From assembly GCA_963668655.2 (NCBI GenBank), contig CAXXPQ010000003.1, positions 620,001-684,000 of the forward strand: 64,000 bases of DNA. The letters are read 5' to 3'. The notes under the pieces were generated by a model. The model saw only the letters and a list, made by a program, of their open reading frames with translations. It was not told the origin of the DNA and made no database searches. Position numbers and translations under genes: made by a program. Below, piece after piece: positions 35,596 to 45,193 of the stretch (positions within the stretch are counted from its first letter, which is position 1; every line of letters starts with the position of its first letter). Source of the stretch: G963668655 sp963668655 (GTDB lineage: Bacteria; Myxococcota_A; SURF-8).

Positions 35596-36908
35596 CACGG
35601 CTTTTCATTCGAATCCTGATCGGAATGGCGCTGGCCTCTTTCCTGGCCTTCTGGTTGAACCACCTCGTCATTCGCGGCAAGGCGGAGCGGTATTTCAACC
35701 GCAACCCGCCCGGGCCGTTTCGCGGTTTCGCCTATTTAATCAACGAGCGCCTGTCCCGGGCCGACGAACCCGAGCGGCTCCGGGTCATCCACGATCTGGA
35801 ACGCGAGTTCGGCAGCCTCATGCGCCTCTTGGAAGCAAACGATCCGGAAATACCGGAGTCGGTGCGAAGCGACGCTCGCCAAGGCGTGCCGTTCACTAAA
35901 AAAGTGCAAATCGATTCGGGCGCTTTCATTTCGGACGCTTTCATGATGTATCTTTCCGGAATCGGAACGAAAGTCCTGGTGATGGGGCCGATCAATCGTT
36001 TCCACATCTTCGACGAGGAAACCGTCACCATGCTCCTGGCCGTCTCCCTTTCGATCCTCGGCCTGGGCGCCTTTCTCCTGGCGTTCCCCCTGGTCCGTCG
36101 CCTGCGCCGAATGGAACACGCGGCCATGCGGATCAGCCGGGGCGAATTGGACGCACGCACCAACGTCCAGGGAAAGGATGCCATCGGAACGCTGGAGGAA
36201 TATTTCAACCGCATGGCGGACAGTAACCAGCGGCTGATCGAGAACCAAAGGCAGTTGCTCCAGGCCGTGGCCCACGAACTGCGCACACCCACGGCGCGGG
36301 TGCGCTTCGGCCTGGAAATGTTGCGGGACGCCGACGAAAACCCGAAAACGGAGGCGCGCATCACCGCCATCGACGAAGATCTGACGGAACTGGACGAGCT
36401 GGTGGAGGAACTGTTGCTTTTCAACCGCTTCGACCATGGCGCCCCGCCTTTGGAAATGGAAGCCATTTCCGTTTTCCGGATCGTGCGGGAGGTCTCGGAC
36501 AAACTTTCCGCGCTGAAACCCGGCATCCGCGTGGATGTCCGCCCCAACCCGGAGGTCTTCCCGGAAATGCGAGCCAATCCGCTGTCCGTGAAACGCGTGG
36601 TGACCAACCTGCTGTCCAACGCCCTGCGTTACGCTCACAACTCGGTCACCATTTCCACCGAGAAAACGCCCGACGGTGTCTGCCTGACCGTCTCGGACGA
36701 CGGCCCCGGCATTCCGGAAGCGGAGCGAAAAAACGTCCTGGAGCCCTTCGCCCGACTGGATCCCAGCCGCAGCAAGATGAGTGGGGGAGTGGGGCTCGGG
36801 CTGGCCATCGTCCAGCGGATTCTCGACCGGCACGGAGGACGGGTGGAAATCGGAGACGGCCCCCTGGGCGGCGCGGCGGTGCGGACCTACTGGCCGAAAT
36901 CCACATAG
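35592..36908 (+). CDS. sensor histidine kinase (RstB/CpxA-like)
   Basis: A 438-residue membrane kinase. TM1 is at about 7-24, a periplasmic sensor of about 120 residues follows, and TM2 is at about 147-166. A HAMP domain then leads to the H-box QAVAHELRTPTARVRF with phospho-accepting H228. The ATP-binding domain has an N-box (VVTNLLSNALRYA), G1 (VSDDGPGIP) and G2 (GGVGLGLAIV). The Arg directly after the H-box, in a run like that of RstB and CpxA, suggests envelope or metal/acid stress sensing. The stimulus is not deducible. It is co-transcribed with the regulator. Confidence 0.9.
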   Translation: MTRLFIRILIGMALASFLAFWLNHLVIRGKAERYFNRNPPGPFRGFAYLINERLSRADEPERLRVIHDLEREFGSLMRLLEANDPEIPESVRSDARQGVPFTKKVQIDSGAFISDAFMMYLSGIGTKVLVMGPINRFHIFDEETVTMLLAVSLSILGLGAFLLAFPLVRRLRRMEHAAMRISRGELDARTNVQGKDAIGTLEEYFNRMADSNQRLIENQRQLLQAVAHELRTPTARVRFGLEMLRDADENPKTEARITAIDEDLTELDELVEELLLFNRFDHGAPPLEMEAISVFRIVREVSDKLSALKPGIRVDVRPNPEVFPEMRANPLSVKRVVTNLLSNALRYAHNSVTISTEKTPDGVCLTVSDDGPGIPEAERKNVLEPFARLDPSRSKMSGGVGLGLAIVQRILDRHGGRVEIGDGPLGGAAVRTYWPKST

Positions 36909-36948
36909 GACGAATCGACAACGACTGTAATTGAAGGCAGCACGAACG

Positions 36949-36975
36949 AAAAAAGGGAGGCCGAAGCCTCCCTTT
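36949..36975 (-). terminator. terminator after the SCP2 gene
   Basis: Perfect 10-bp stem AAAGGGAGGC / GCCTCCCTTT with a 4-nt loop. On the minus strand it runs into six T, about 23 nt after the SCP2 stop. It may also end the kinase transcript from the other side. Confidence 0.85.
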
Positions 36976-36997
36976 CGAATCTCAAGTCTGCGAAATC

Positions 36998-37321
36998 CTA
37001 GGCAAGGATTTCCTGAAGTTTCAGGGACAGGGGCAGGTTGCCGGCGACTTTCAGCTTCTGGCTCATGTAAAGCTGCATCGGGTTGGCGGTCTTGTTAATC
37101 ATGGCATAGAAATCCTCGGTGGTCATGGTGATGGTGCAGGCCGGATTGTCCGCCCCACCCTCGTTCAACTCGCCGGGAGTCTTCGTGAAGTCCAGATTCC
37201 ACGTGCCGCCGCCGTCGCCCTCGATGTTGAACTGGAACACGGCGTTGATGCTCGCGCTCAACTCCGGTTTGGCTTTCATTTTCTCTTCGATCATGTTGAT
37301 CGCTTCTTGAGCTGTCGTCAT
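36998..37321 (-). CDS. SCP2 sterol-binding domain protein
   Basis: A single-domain 107-residue cytoplasmic protein of the SCP2 fold, which binds lipids, sterols or acyl-CoA in a hydrophobic tunnel. Typical segments are AVFQFNIEGDGGGTWNLDF, ADNPACTITMTTEDFYAMI and GNLPLSLKLQEIL. ATG 37321 lies after AGGAGG. It is monocistronic with its own promoter and terminator. Its ligand in this organism is unknown. Confidence 0.85.
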   Translation of the reverse strand: MTTAQEAINMIEEKMKAKPELSASINAVFQFNIEGDGGGTWNLDFTKTPGELNEGGADNPACTITMTTEDFYAMINKTANPMQLYMSQKLKVAGNLPLSLKLQEILA

Positions 37322-37396
37322 TTCCCTAACCTCCTGCGGATGTTTGATAAGCTCGAGGTCCGAACCCCGAAATGAATAACCGTTCAGTGCCATTGA

Positions 37397-37426
37397 TTCA
37401 TATCACAGCGGAAAAATGGCTGTCAA
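37397..37426 (-). promoter_or_regulatory. sigma70-like promoter for the SCP2 gene
   Basis: Minus strand TTGACA (37426-37421), 18-bp spacer, TATGAA (37402-37397), with a leader of about 70 nt. Confidence 0.65.
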
Positions 37427-37450
37427 GAGCTTTCCCCACTTCATGCCCGC

Positions 37451-40315
37451 TCAGGCGTTCTGGACGTGGGCGTACAGGTCGTCCAGATACCCCTTGACCA
37501 CATCGTCCCGTTCGCGAGCGTACATGCCCGCCACATGCAGGAAAGCGGGCGTGTCCACGAGTCGCTTGTAGGAGAACAGCACACTTTCGCGTACGACGGG
37601 ATCTTCGTGGTTCACAAATTCCAGCAGTTCCTCCGCCAGTTCGGAAATCCGGCCTTCGCCGATCATGTGAATGGCGCAGGCCACCAGCCAGTTATCCAGG
37701 TCGTCCGAAAGAATCCGGCGCAAAAGCTCCACGATGTCCAGCCGTTCGAGCTGGAAGAATCCCATCCCCATCGCGATTTTCTCCTCCGGAGCGATGGTGT
37801 CCAGAATGGGAAGCAGGTACTTCTTCGTCTCCGATTCGCAGATCGTGTCGATGATCTCGATGGCGTTGGCCCGCTGGATGGGGTTGTCGCTGCGCAAATT
37901 ATAGGAAACGATATCGATCTGTTCTCGGGGATAGATCATTCCCAGAAGCGCGAAAGCACGGTCCAGGATTTCCTTGGCACGATCTTCCAGCGAGGCAATC
38001 AACAGCTTGCCTTCGTTCTTCCTCAGGTGGATCGTATCGAGCAGCAAGAGAATCTGGTAATAGCTTTCCAATTCCGCGTGCAGGGCATGCTGCATGCGGT
38101 CGAAATCCGGAGTGATGTCATCACCCAGGCGGAAAATAAGCTTCTGCATGTTGCGAATGGCGCCGGTGCGCAGTTTCACGTCCCTGGACTCCAGCAGATT
38201 TTCCAGCAACTCGTAGGAATGGGCGTCGTGAATCTGTCCCAGAATGGGGGGAATCCCCTGGCGAATCAGTGGTGAAACGTTCTCCAGCATCAGTACGTCT
38301 TCCAGTTGCGGAAGAATGCTCTTGCCGAAACTGGAAAGCGCCTTGATCGCGGACGGGCGCGTCTCCAGGTTCTGCAACTTGAAGATCAGATTCGGAACGA
38401 GTTCCCGGGATTGCATTTCCCCGGAGGCCAGGACCGCCGCCCGTTGTACGTCCAGATTTTCATCGTTAATCAGTCGGAAAAGCGGCTGGTAGAAACTTTG
38501 GATTTTGATGTAGCCCAGGACGAAAGCGCCGAGTTTCCGCTGGGAGGCATTGTTCGAATCCAGCATCTTCTTCAGTTCCACGGTGGAATTGAGAATGCCC
38601 TCCAATCCGCCGAAACGGATCAGGCCGGTGATGGTGGCCGCCTTCACCTGGGCGCTGGATTCCTCCAGGAATCGGGTGATGACCGGAATGGCCCGTTCTT
38701 GTTCCAGTGAACAGAAAATCTGGATGGCCGAGGAACGTACGTCTTCTTCCTCGTCCGTAAACAGTTCCTGAATCCGCCTGGAATATTTGCGATTGCCGCT
38801 TTTCCCCAGGTGATGCAGCGCCTTTTCCCGAACCTTGGCGAAAGGCGAGCGCAGAAGCGGCAGCACATGCTCGTCCCATTCCGACCATTTCGACAGCGGA
38901 ATCACCTCGATGGCGTTGATGATCTGCACCTCGTCCCGGGACGCCAGAGCCTTTTCGATTACCGCGCGGGAAACGGCCAGGGCGCGTTCATCCTCTTCCT
39001 GTTCGGTGCCGTTCAGGCGGCTTTTCCGATCCCCCTGAACCAGGAGAGCCTGGAGATATTTCTGCCGGATGGAAACCAGCACGCCCACCCACAGGAAAAT
39101 CAGCGCGATGGTGGCCCAACTCAGTTCATGGATGCGATCGGGCATATTGATGGCGAGGAAATAGTTCAAGCCGATGAAGATCAGGCCACCCACAATCTGC
39201 GCCAGGGGACGCATGATGCCGTCGGAGATGACCTTGGCGCGCCTCCGCAATGCCGGGGGAAGCGGCTGATACAGAAGCTGGGTGGTCGTTTCGGTGATGG
39301 TGTATCGGGTGACGTTCTCGCCGCCCTTGGTCAACGTAACGCCCAGAATTCCGATCCAGCCCAGGTTGACGATGGAGCCGGAAAAAAGCACCAGGGGAAG
39401 AACCAGCAACGCCCAGAAAATGCCGAATTTCTCCAGCAGGCGGCTGGTGATGAAAAACTGGATGAAGCAGGCCAACAGGCCGCCGTAAGCAACCATCAGG
39501 AAGAGATAATCGGCCAGTTCCTTGCCCGAATAGTGGTGGCGGGCCGTGACCTTGAATTGATAGTCCACGAACGTGACCGCTAGGATCGTGATGACGCTCA
39601 GCGCGATGATTCCGTTGCGCAGCCCCCGGAAGACACCGCCACGAACGGACGTGATGTCTTCGTCTTCCTGTTGGCGACTGATGTTCCGGCCACGCTGGAT
39701 GGACGGCAAACGGTAACGTTTGGCGAGATAATTGAAGATCACCAGGCAGGCGACCACCGAGGCCAGGCAGACAAAGAGCAGATTGTTGATGCCGATATGG
39801 TCCACCAGGCCGCGAATGGGAAAACTGTAAAGGTTGGCCAGCACTTGTCCTCCACCGATGACACCGAAAAGCCGCTTGGCCTCGCGGGCGTTGAACAATT
39901 CGTTGGCGAAGGTCCAGAACTGGATAATAATAATGATTCCCATCACTTCGATAAAAACATAGAGCGCGGCGACGGTGAAATTCAGGTTCGGAAGTTCCAA
40001 TAGATATCGAAACAGCAGCAAAACGGCGATGATGATCGTCATGGTAAAATTGACGATGCGCTGAAGGCTGAAGCGCCCCACCTGACGAGTATAGTAGATG
40101 GAAATCAGGCTGACGACGATGGCGACGATGATGTACATGTAGGGCAGCCAGGTGTATTGATCGCCCGAAAGAAACAGGGTGTCTTTCATGATCCGGCCGA
40201 TGATGAAGGCGGCCACCGCATTGAAGGCATAGAGGAACATCAGGAAGGTCTTGCGAAACTCGCCCTTCCGTATTTTGAAGGCGGTCTGAAGAAGATAGTC
40301 GATCCGCTGGCTCAT
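37451..40315 (-). CDS. ATP/ADP translocase-like transporter fused to HEAT repeats
   Basis: A 954-residue fusion. Residues about 1-430 form a 12-helix major-facilitator-like domain. Its first helix (FLMFLYAFNAVAAFIIGRIMKDTLFLS) resembles the NTT/TLC nucleotide transporter signature, ending in the Lys-Asp typical of that family. Residues about 480-950 are cytoplasmic helical HEAT-type repeats (VREKALHHLGKSGNRKYSRRIQELF; VRSSAIQIFCSLEQERAIPVITRFLEE). Related fusions are known from deltaproteobacteria and Bdellovibrio-like genomes; their cargo is undefined, so nucleotide exchange is not established here. ATG 40315 follows AAAGG and gives a clean N-terminus before the first helix. Confidence 0.75.
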   Translation of the reverse strand: MSQRIDYLLQTAFKIRKGEFRKTFLMFLYAFNAVAAFIIGRIMKDTLFLSGDQYTWLPYMYIIVAIVVSLISIYYTRQVGRFSLQRIVNFTMTIIIAVLLLFRYLLELPNLNFTVAALYVFIEVMGIIIIIQFWTFANELFNAREAKRLFGVIGGGQVLANLYSFPIRGLVDHIGINNLLFVCLASVVACLVIFNYLAKRYRLPSIQRGRNISRQQEDEDITSVRGGVFRGLRNGIIALSVITILAVTFVDYQFKVTARHHYSGKELADYLFLMVAYGGLLACFIQFFITSRLLEKFGIFWALLVLPLVLFSGSIVNLGWIGILGVTLTKGGENVTRYTITETTTQLLYQPLPPALRRRAKVISDGIMRPLAQIVGGLIFIGLNYFLAINMPDRIHELSWATIALIFLWVGVLVSIRQKYLQALLVQGDRKSRLNGTEQEEDERALAVSRAVIEKALASRDEVQIINAIEVIPLSKWSEWDEHVLPLLRSPFAKVREKALHHLGKSGNRKYSRRIQELFTDEEEDVRSSAIQIFCSLEQERAIPVITRFLEESSAQVKAATITGLIRFGGLEGILNSTVELKKMLDSNNASQRKLGAFVLGYIKIQSFYQPLFRLINDENLDVQRAAVLASGEMQSRELVPNLIFKLQNLETRPSAIKALSSFGKSILPQLEDVLMLENVSPLIRQGIPPILGQIHDAHSYELLENLLESRDVKLRTGAIRNMQKLIFRLGDDITPDFDRMQHALHAELESYYQILLLLDTIHLRKNEGKLLIASLEDRAKEILDRAFALLGMIYPREQIDIVSYNLRSDNPIQRANAIEIIDTICESETKKYLLPILDTIAPEEKIAMGMGFFQLERLDIVELLRRILSDDLDNWLVACAIHMIGEGRISELAEELLEFVNHEDPVVRESVLFSYKRLVDTPAFLHVAGMYARERDDVVKGYLDDLYAHVQNA

Positions 40316-40593
40316 GTTGGCCTTTGTCTGTCCCGTGCCGTTTTGCCCAATTCGGGTTGGATCCCGGAGCGTACCCCGGACAAGAAAATTTATCAACATC
40401 CGCTCCAAAAAGCAAGGGATGCCGCTTCCTTAAAAATTCCACGAGGAATTTCCGGGATTCCGCCGAAACGGCCTCCGACATTTCGAGAGCCTATGAAAAG
40501 ACAAATTTCCGAAACACCCCTGCTTTTGCGAGAAACAATCAATTTCCGTGAAGAACTGGCAAAAACGGCGTGAATTCCTTTCTCTCCTTCGAT
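40316..40593. other. divergent intergenic region, no gene seen
   Basis: About 280 bases between the translocase-like gene (minus) and the promoter of the OPT gene (plus). No frame carries a ribosome site or a recognisable family signature. Confidence 0.45.
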
Positions 40594-40622
40594 TTGACAG
40601 CGGCCGAAGCCTTGGCTATGGT
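40594..40622 (+). promoter_or_regulatory. sigma70-like promoter for the OPT operon
   Basis: TTGACA (40594-40599), 17-bp spacer, TATGGT (40617-40622). The start codon is 43 bp downstream. Confidence 0.75.
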
Positions 40623-40664
40623 GTCCGCACGTTTCTTTCCAAACCGCCGAAAACGAGGTCGATC

Positions 40665-42788
40665 ATGAACGATGCGTCGGAACAGAACGTGAATTCGCAA
40701 AATCCCACCGATTTCGTCCCGGTGGTTCCTCCCGAGGCCCGCATGGCGGAGCTGACCGTCAAGGCCGTGGTTCTGGGCGCGATCCTGGGGGTGGTTTTCG
40801 GCGCGGCCAACGTCTACCTGGCCCTGAACGTCGGCTTGACCGTCAGCGCCTCCATCCCCGTGGCGGTCATCAGCATGGGCATCCTGCGGGGACTGCTGCG
40901 CCGGGGAACCATTCTGGAAAACAACATGGTCCAGACCATCGGATCGGCGGGCGAGTCTTTAGCCGCCGGTGTGGTCTTCACCATCCCGGCGCTCATCATC
41001 TGGGGATTGAATCCCTCCTTGTTTTACATCTTCACGCTGTCGCTTCTGGGCGGGCTTCTGGGCGTGCTGTTCATGATTCCCCTCCGACGTTTCCTCATCG
41101 TGGAGGAACACGGGAAACTGCCCTATCCGGAAGGCACGGCCTGTGCGGAAGTTCTGATGGCGGGCGAGGAAGGCGGAGCCAAGGCAAAGAAAGTCTTTCA
41201 GGGGCTGGGCGTCGGCGCGGCGTACACCTTTCTGATGAAGGGCCTGGGACTCTGGCCGGACAGCCCGCATTTCTCCAGCAAGCGGTTGCCCTCCGTGGAA
41301 GTGGGCCTGGACAATCTTCCGGCGCTTCTGGGCGTGGGCTACATCATCGGGCCGCGCATCGCGGGGATCATGCTGGCGGGCGGCGCGCTGGGATGGCTGG
41401 TGCTGATTCCCACCATCGCCGCGTTCGGCGGCGACGTTCCCGAGCCCATCTACCCGGCCCGCAAAACGTTGATCGGCTTCATGCAACCCGGCGAGATCTG
41501 GAACTATTACATCCGCTACATCGGCGCAGGGGCCGTGGCCTTCGGCGGACTTTTAAGCCTGGTCAAGGCGCTGCCCACCATCATCCGCTCGTTCCGCATC
41601 GGCGTGGCCAAACTCCTGCGCAAGGTGCAAACGCCCGATCTGCGCACCCAACGCGATCTCTCGCCGAAGTTCGTCATTCCGGCCATCGGAATCCTGGCTC
41701 TCCTGATCTGGGTGCTGCCCCAGGTTCCGGTGGGCTTTCTGGGGATGCTGCTCATCGTTCTGTTCAGCTTCTTTTTCGTCACCGTCAGTTCACGCATCGT
41801 GGGCCTGATCGGCTCGTCCAGCAACCCGGCCAGTGGGATGACCATCGCCACGCTGCTGGCGATCACCTTCATTCTGGCCTGGGCGGGATATTCCGGAGAA
41901 GCCGGGAAGGTGGCCGCCATCGCGTCCGGAGCGATCGTTTGCATCGGCATCTGCATCGCGGGCGACACCTCCCAGGATCTGAAGACGGGCTTTCTGGTGG
42001 GCGCCACGCCCTGGCGACAGCAAATCGGTGAACTCATTGGTGTTTTCGCCGCGGCCATCTTCATCGGACTGACCTTGTTCATCCTGAACGAAGGCTACGG
42101 CATCGGCCCCAAACCCGAGGGATTGAACGCGGCTCAAGCCCGGGCCATGGTCCGGGGCGAGGGCGTCTTTTCCGACGATGCGCGGGTGGAGCGCATCTGG
42201 CAGGTCCAGAAAGCGGATCTCGAAAAGGATGACCAGTGGGACGATTCCTGGTCCACGATGGAAATCCGCGAGCAGATTCGAGCCTTTACGGAACACGGCC
42301 AGGAAAATTTCCGGCCGGACAAGCGCCTGAAGGCTCCTCAGGCGACACTCATGGCCATGGTCGTGGAGGGCGTCTTGAACGCCAACCTGCCCTGGGCGCT
42401 GATCTTCATCGGCATGTTCGCCGCCATGGTGGTGGAATTTCTGGGGATTCCCGCGCTGCCCTTCGCCGTGGGCTTGTACCTGCCGCTGTCGTTGTCCACG
42501 CCGATCATCGCGGGCGGACTGGTTCGCGGGGCCATGGAACGCTTCATCAAAGACGAACGCCGCGAAACCTATAGGGAAAACGGAATTCTGGCCGCCAGCG
42601 GCTTCATCGCGGGAGAAGCGATTATCGGTATCGCGCTGGCCGTTCTGGCCTGGCAAAGTATTCACCTGGACGTCGCCTCAGGATGGATGGGGGATTTTGG
42701 CCCCATCGGCTCGCTGTTGCTGTTCGTTTGTCTCGTCGGGGTGTTGATCCGCCTGGAACGCTCCGGCGTCTCCAGAACCCGGAATTGA
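40665..42788 (+). CDS. OPT-family oligopeptide transporter
   Basis: A 707-residue polytopic inner-membrane protein of the oligopeptide transporter (OPT) superfamily, probably a proton-driven importer of small peptides or metal chelates. Typical segments are ELTVKAVVLGAILGVVFGAANVYLALNVGLTVSASIPVAV, NNMVQTIGSAGESLAAGVVFTIPALI and GKLPYPEGTACAEVL. About fifteen membrane segments are visible. A cytoplasmic or periplasmic insert at about 485-570 is charged. ATG 40665 follows GAGG. The SGNH gene starts 4 nt after its stop, so the two are co-transcribed. Confidence 0.9.
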   Translation: MNDASEQNVNSQNPTDFVPVVPPEARMAELTVKAVVLGAILGVVFGAANVYLALNVGLTVSASIPVAVISMGILRGLLRRGTILENNMVQTIGSAGESLAAGVVFTIPALIIWGLNPSLFYIFTLSLLGGLLGVLFMIPLRRFLIVEEHGKLPYPEGTACAEVLMAGEEGGAKAKKVFQGLGVGAAYTFLMKGLGLWPDSPHFSSKRLPSVEVGLDNLPALLGVGYIIGPRIAGIMLAGGALGWLVLIPTIAAFGGDVPEPIYPARKTLIGFMQPGEIWNYYIRYIGAGAVAFGGLLSLVKALPTIIRSFRIGVAKLLRKVQTPDLRTQRDLSPKFVIPAIGILALLIWVLPQVPVGFLGMLLIVLFSFFFVTVSSRIVGLIGSSSNPASGMTIATLLAITFILAWAGYSGEAGKVAAIASGAIVCIGICIAGDTSQDLKTGFLVGATPWRQQIGELIGVFAAAIFIGLTLFILNEGYGIGPKPEGLNAAQARAMVRGEGVFSDDARVERIWQVQKADLEKDDQWDDSWSTMEIREQIRAFTEHGQENFRPDKRLKAPQATLMAMVVEGVLNANLPWALIFIGMFAAMVVEFLGIPALPFAVGLYLPLSLSTPIIAGGLVRGAMERFIKDERRETYRENGILAASGFIAGEAIIGIALAVLAWQSIHLDVASGWMGDFGPIGSLLLFVCLVGVLIRLERSGVSRTRN

Positions 42789-42792
42789 GCCG

Positions 42793-43905
42793 ATGAAGCA
42801 CCGTTTTCTCATCGTCCTTGCCTATTTTCTCGGCGGGCTGCTCCTCGCGGAGCTTTTTTACCGGTTTTTCTGGCAGGAACCGCCCCGCACCTACTTGGTG
42901 GAAGGCAACCATCCGTTCCTTCATCACATCCCCATCGCCTTCGAAAAGGGCGGACTGGGGGAATTCGACTTCCGGGGACGGAAGATCACCCGGGAAAAAA
43001 CTCCGGGGACGCTACGCGTCGTCTTCATGGGCGACAGTTTCACCTACGGTTTCACGAACCACGACCAGACCATCCCGGTTCACTTCGAAGCCCTGTTCCA
43101 CGAACGTTTTCCAGATAAGCCCCTGGAAATACTGAACTTCGGCTTCGTTTCCTATTCGCCCATCATTCACAACGTCCAATATCAACGCCTGATCCGCGAA
43201 CTGAAACCCGACTGGGTAATCTACCTGATGGACACCTGCGATCCCATCGACGACGTGATTTATCGCCCGATGGCCCGGTTCGACGCTTCCGGCGATCCCG
43301 TGGCCGTAGTGGGCGAACGCTTTCTGAACACCGGCTGGCGGCGCTCGGCTCTCATCCGTTTCGTTCAATTCGCCTGGACCTTGGCGAAAAACGGCGGACA
43401 GTTCCTGCCTCGGGAACAAACCATACTGAATCGCAGCGAGTACATCCGCAATCCCGAAAGTCTTCAATATGCCCTGGATTTCAGTTTCGACATGCTGAAA
43501 CGGCTGACCCTGCGAGTGCAGGCGGACGGCTTCCGCATGGCGCTGTTCCAATATCCCTGGCCCTTCCACCTGCGGGACGGCCATGAATTCACGGCCTTTT
43601 TCGAGGGCTGGGGCGTGCCCGGCGGCCGCTGGGTGACGCCGGAGGAGCACGTTTTCGGGCGGATTTTCATGGAATTCTGCCGTAAAAACGGCTTTTTCTG
43701 CCATGACTTCGCTCCGGAGGTCCGCCGGATGGAAGAGGAACTCGGCACGGGCTCCCGCTTGAAAATCTACAACAATTACGATAACCACTTTACCGGCTTC
43801 GCCAATCGACGCTTCGCCGGTTTCATCCTCGATCGCCTGTTTCCCGAAACGAAACCCTCCGAACCGATTCCTAATGACCTTGACTTAAATGAGAAAAAGC
43901 GTTAA
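42793..43905 (+). CDS. SGNH/GDSL-type hydrolase-like membrane protein
   Basis: A 370-residue protein with one N-terminal membrane segment (about 5-22) and an extracytoplasmic SGNH-fold domain. The nucleophile block is VVFMGDSFTYGF. The C-terminal catalytic pair is probably Asp-His in YNNYDNHFTG, followed by GFANRRFAGFIL. Between them is a long variable insertion. It probably acts on an envelope glycan ester. It begins 4 nt after the OPT gene. It resembles the SGNH protein at 23043 only in fold motifs, not as a close duplicate. Confidence 0.7.
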   Translation: MKHRFLIVLAYFLGGLLLAELFYRFFWQEPPRTYLVEGNHPFLHHIPIAFEKGGLGEFDFRGRKITREKTPGTLRVVFMGDSFTYGFTNHDQTIPVHFEALFHERFPDKPLEILNFGFVSYSPIIHNVQYQRLIRELKPDWVIYLMDTCDPIDDVIYRPMARFDASGDPVAVVGERFLNTGWRRSALIRFVQFAWTLAKNGGQFLPREQTILNRSEYIRNPESLQYALDFSFDMLKRLTLRVQADGFRMALFQYPWPFHLRDGHEFTAFFEGWGVPGGRWVTPEEHVFGRIFMEFCRKNGFFCHDFAPEVRRMEEELGTGSRLKIYNNYDNHFTGFANRRFAGFILDRLFPETKPSEPIPNDLDLNEKKR

Positions 43906-43908
43906 CAT
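43880..43908 (+). promoter_or_regulatory. promoter for the DUF599 gene
   Basis: TTGACT (43880-43885), 17-bp spacer, TAACAT (43903-43908). It lies across the end of the SGNH gene. Confidence 0.6.
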
Positions 43909-43986
43909 ATTGGAATAATAACGGAATTCGAAATATCAATCCGTTGTGTAACGGAACTCATCCGGAAAATCGGGAAATCGGAGAGA

Positions 43987-44625
43987 ATGGCATATCTGAT
44001 CGAAATCGGCTATCCCGCCGCTGCGCTGGCCGTCCTGGTGTTGTACCACGTGCATTATTACGTGAAACTCAGCAGGAAACCGGAGGAAACCGCCCTGGGA
44101 CTGGCCAACCGTCTGCGGCGGCTCTGGGTCGATGCGGTGATGAAGGGACATCCGGACGTCATCGCCGTGCAGACCATGCGAAACTGGATCATGGCGGCGT
44201 CCTTCATGGCCTCCACGGCGGTTTTGCTGAGCCTGGGCATGCTGCACGTTTCCTTCACTCCACCCCAATCCGGCGGTTTCCTGGATCTCGGCGACTGTTT
44301 CGGAATCACGAACGAAAGCCTCTGGCGTCTCAAGTGGTTGCTTTTGGGCGCGGATCTTTTTTTCGCGTTCTTCAATTTCAGTCTGGCCATCCGACATTAC
44401 AATCACGCCGGTTTCATCATGGAACTGCCGCCTTCCTGCGACGAAAACACCTCTCCCGATCGTGTCACGCACATCTTGAACCGGGGGGCGTTTTTCAACA
44501 GTCTCGGCATGCGCGGCTATTACCTGACCATCCCGGTCACGCTCTGGCTGCTGGGGCCCGCCTGGCTTCTGGTGGGAACCATCGGCCTGACGATTCTTTT
44601 GTACAAACTGGATCGCACGATTTGA
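43987..44625 (+). CDS. DUF599 family membrane protein
   Basis: A 212-residue polytopic protein with membrane segments at about 7-25, 67-90, 115-135 and 175-205. The pattern RKPEETALGLANRLRRLWVDAVM, VQTMRNWIMAASFMASTAVLL and LNRGAFFNSLGMRGYYLTIPVTLWLLGP is that of the DUF599 family, whose biochemical role is unknown. It has its own promoter, and GGAGA precedes the ATG. The gene after it begins about 150 bp downstream. Confidence 0.8.
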   Translation: MAYLIEIGYPAAALAVLVLYHVHYYVKLSRKPEETALGLANRLRRLWVDAVMKGHPDVIAVQTMRNWIMAASFMASTAVLLSLGMLHVSFTPPQSGGFLDLGDCFGITNESLWRLKWLLLGADLFFAFFNFSLAIRHYNHAGFIMELPPSCDENTSPDRVTHILNRGAFFNSLGMRGYYLTIPVTLWLLGPAWLLVGTIGLTILLYKLDRTI

Positions 44626-44772
44626 ATTCCCATTGCGCCGGATTCCATTGATTTTATTTTCATTTTCACGAACGTCATCTTTTCAGGAAGAATTCCCATC
44701 GGAATGGCATCTGTTAACGTAGTCGCAGCAAGGGTTCCGGCCCTGAAAAGAGCAAAACCAAGGAGAATCGCC

Positions 44773-45168
44773 ATGAACCTGAAAGAATACTTCACGAAAA
44801 ATGAAGGAACGGGAGTTTTCTCCACCTCGGACGGCAACGGCAACGTGAATTCCGCCATCTACGCCCGCCCCCACGTCATCGACGAGCGGACGGTGGCCTT
44901 CATCATGGGAAAACACAAGAGCTACGAGAATATCCTCCTAAACCCTCACGCCCATTATCTGTTCACGGAGGACGGAAATCATTACGAAGGCGCACGGCTC
45001 AGCCTGACGAAAATCAAGGAAGTCGTGGACAAGGGAATCATCGACGACTTCCGCAAGGCCCGCTCGGCGGAAATCTTCAACCGATACAAAGACTTGGACG
45101 CCACTTTGGTCTATTTTTCGGTGAATGAAATCCGCCCCCTTATAGGGGACGGAAAAGGCGTGAACTGA
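44773..45168 (+). CDS. pyridoxamine 5'-phosphate oxidase-fold protein
   Basis: A 131-residue small split-barrel flavin/heme-binding-fold protein (PNPOx-like). The family pattern appears in LKEYFTKNEGTGVFSTSDGNGNVNSAIYARPHVID, FIMGKHKSYENILLNPHAHYLF and DATLVYFSVNEIRPLIGDG. Members bind FMN, F420 or heme, and many act as reductases or stress proteins; the specific ligand is not deducible. ATG 44773 follows AAGGAG. It converges with pyrE, 25 bp away. Confidence 0.8.
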   Translation: MNLKEYFTKNEGTGVFSTSDGNGNVNSAIYARPHVIDERTVAFIMGKHKSYENILLNPHAHYLFTEDGNHYEGARLSLTKIKEVVDKGIIDDFRKARSAEIFNRYKDLDATLVYFSVNEIRPLIGDGKGVN

Positions 45169-45193
45169 CTCAAAGACCGGGAACGATTCCGTC

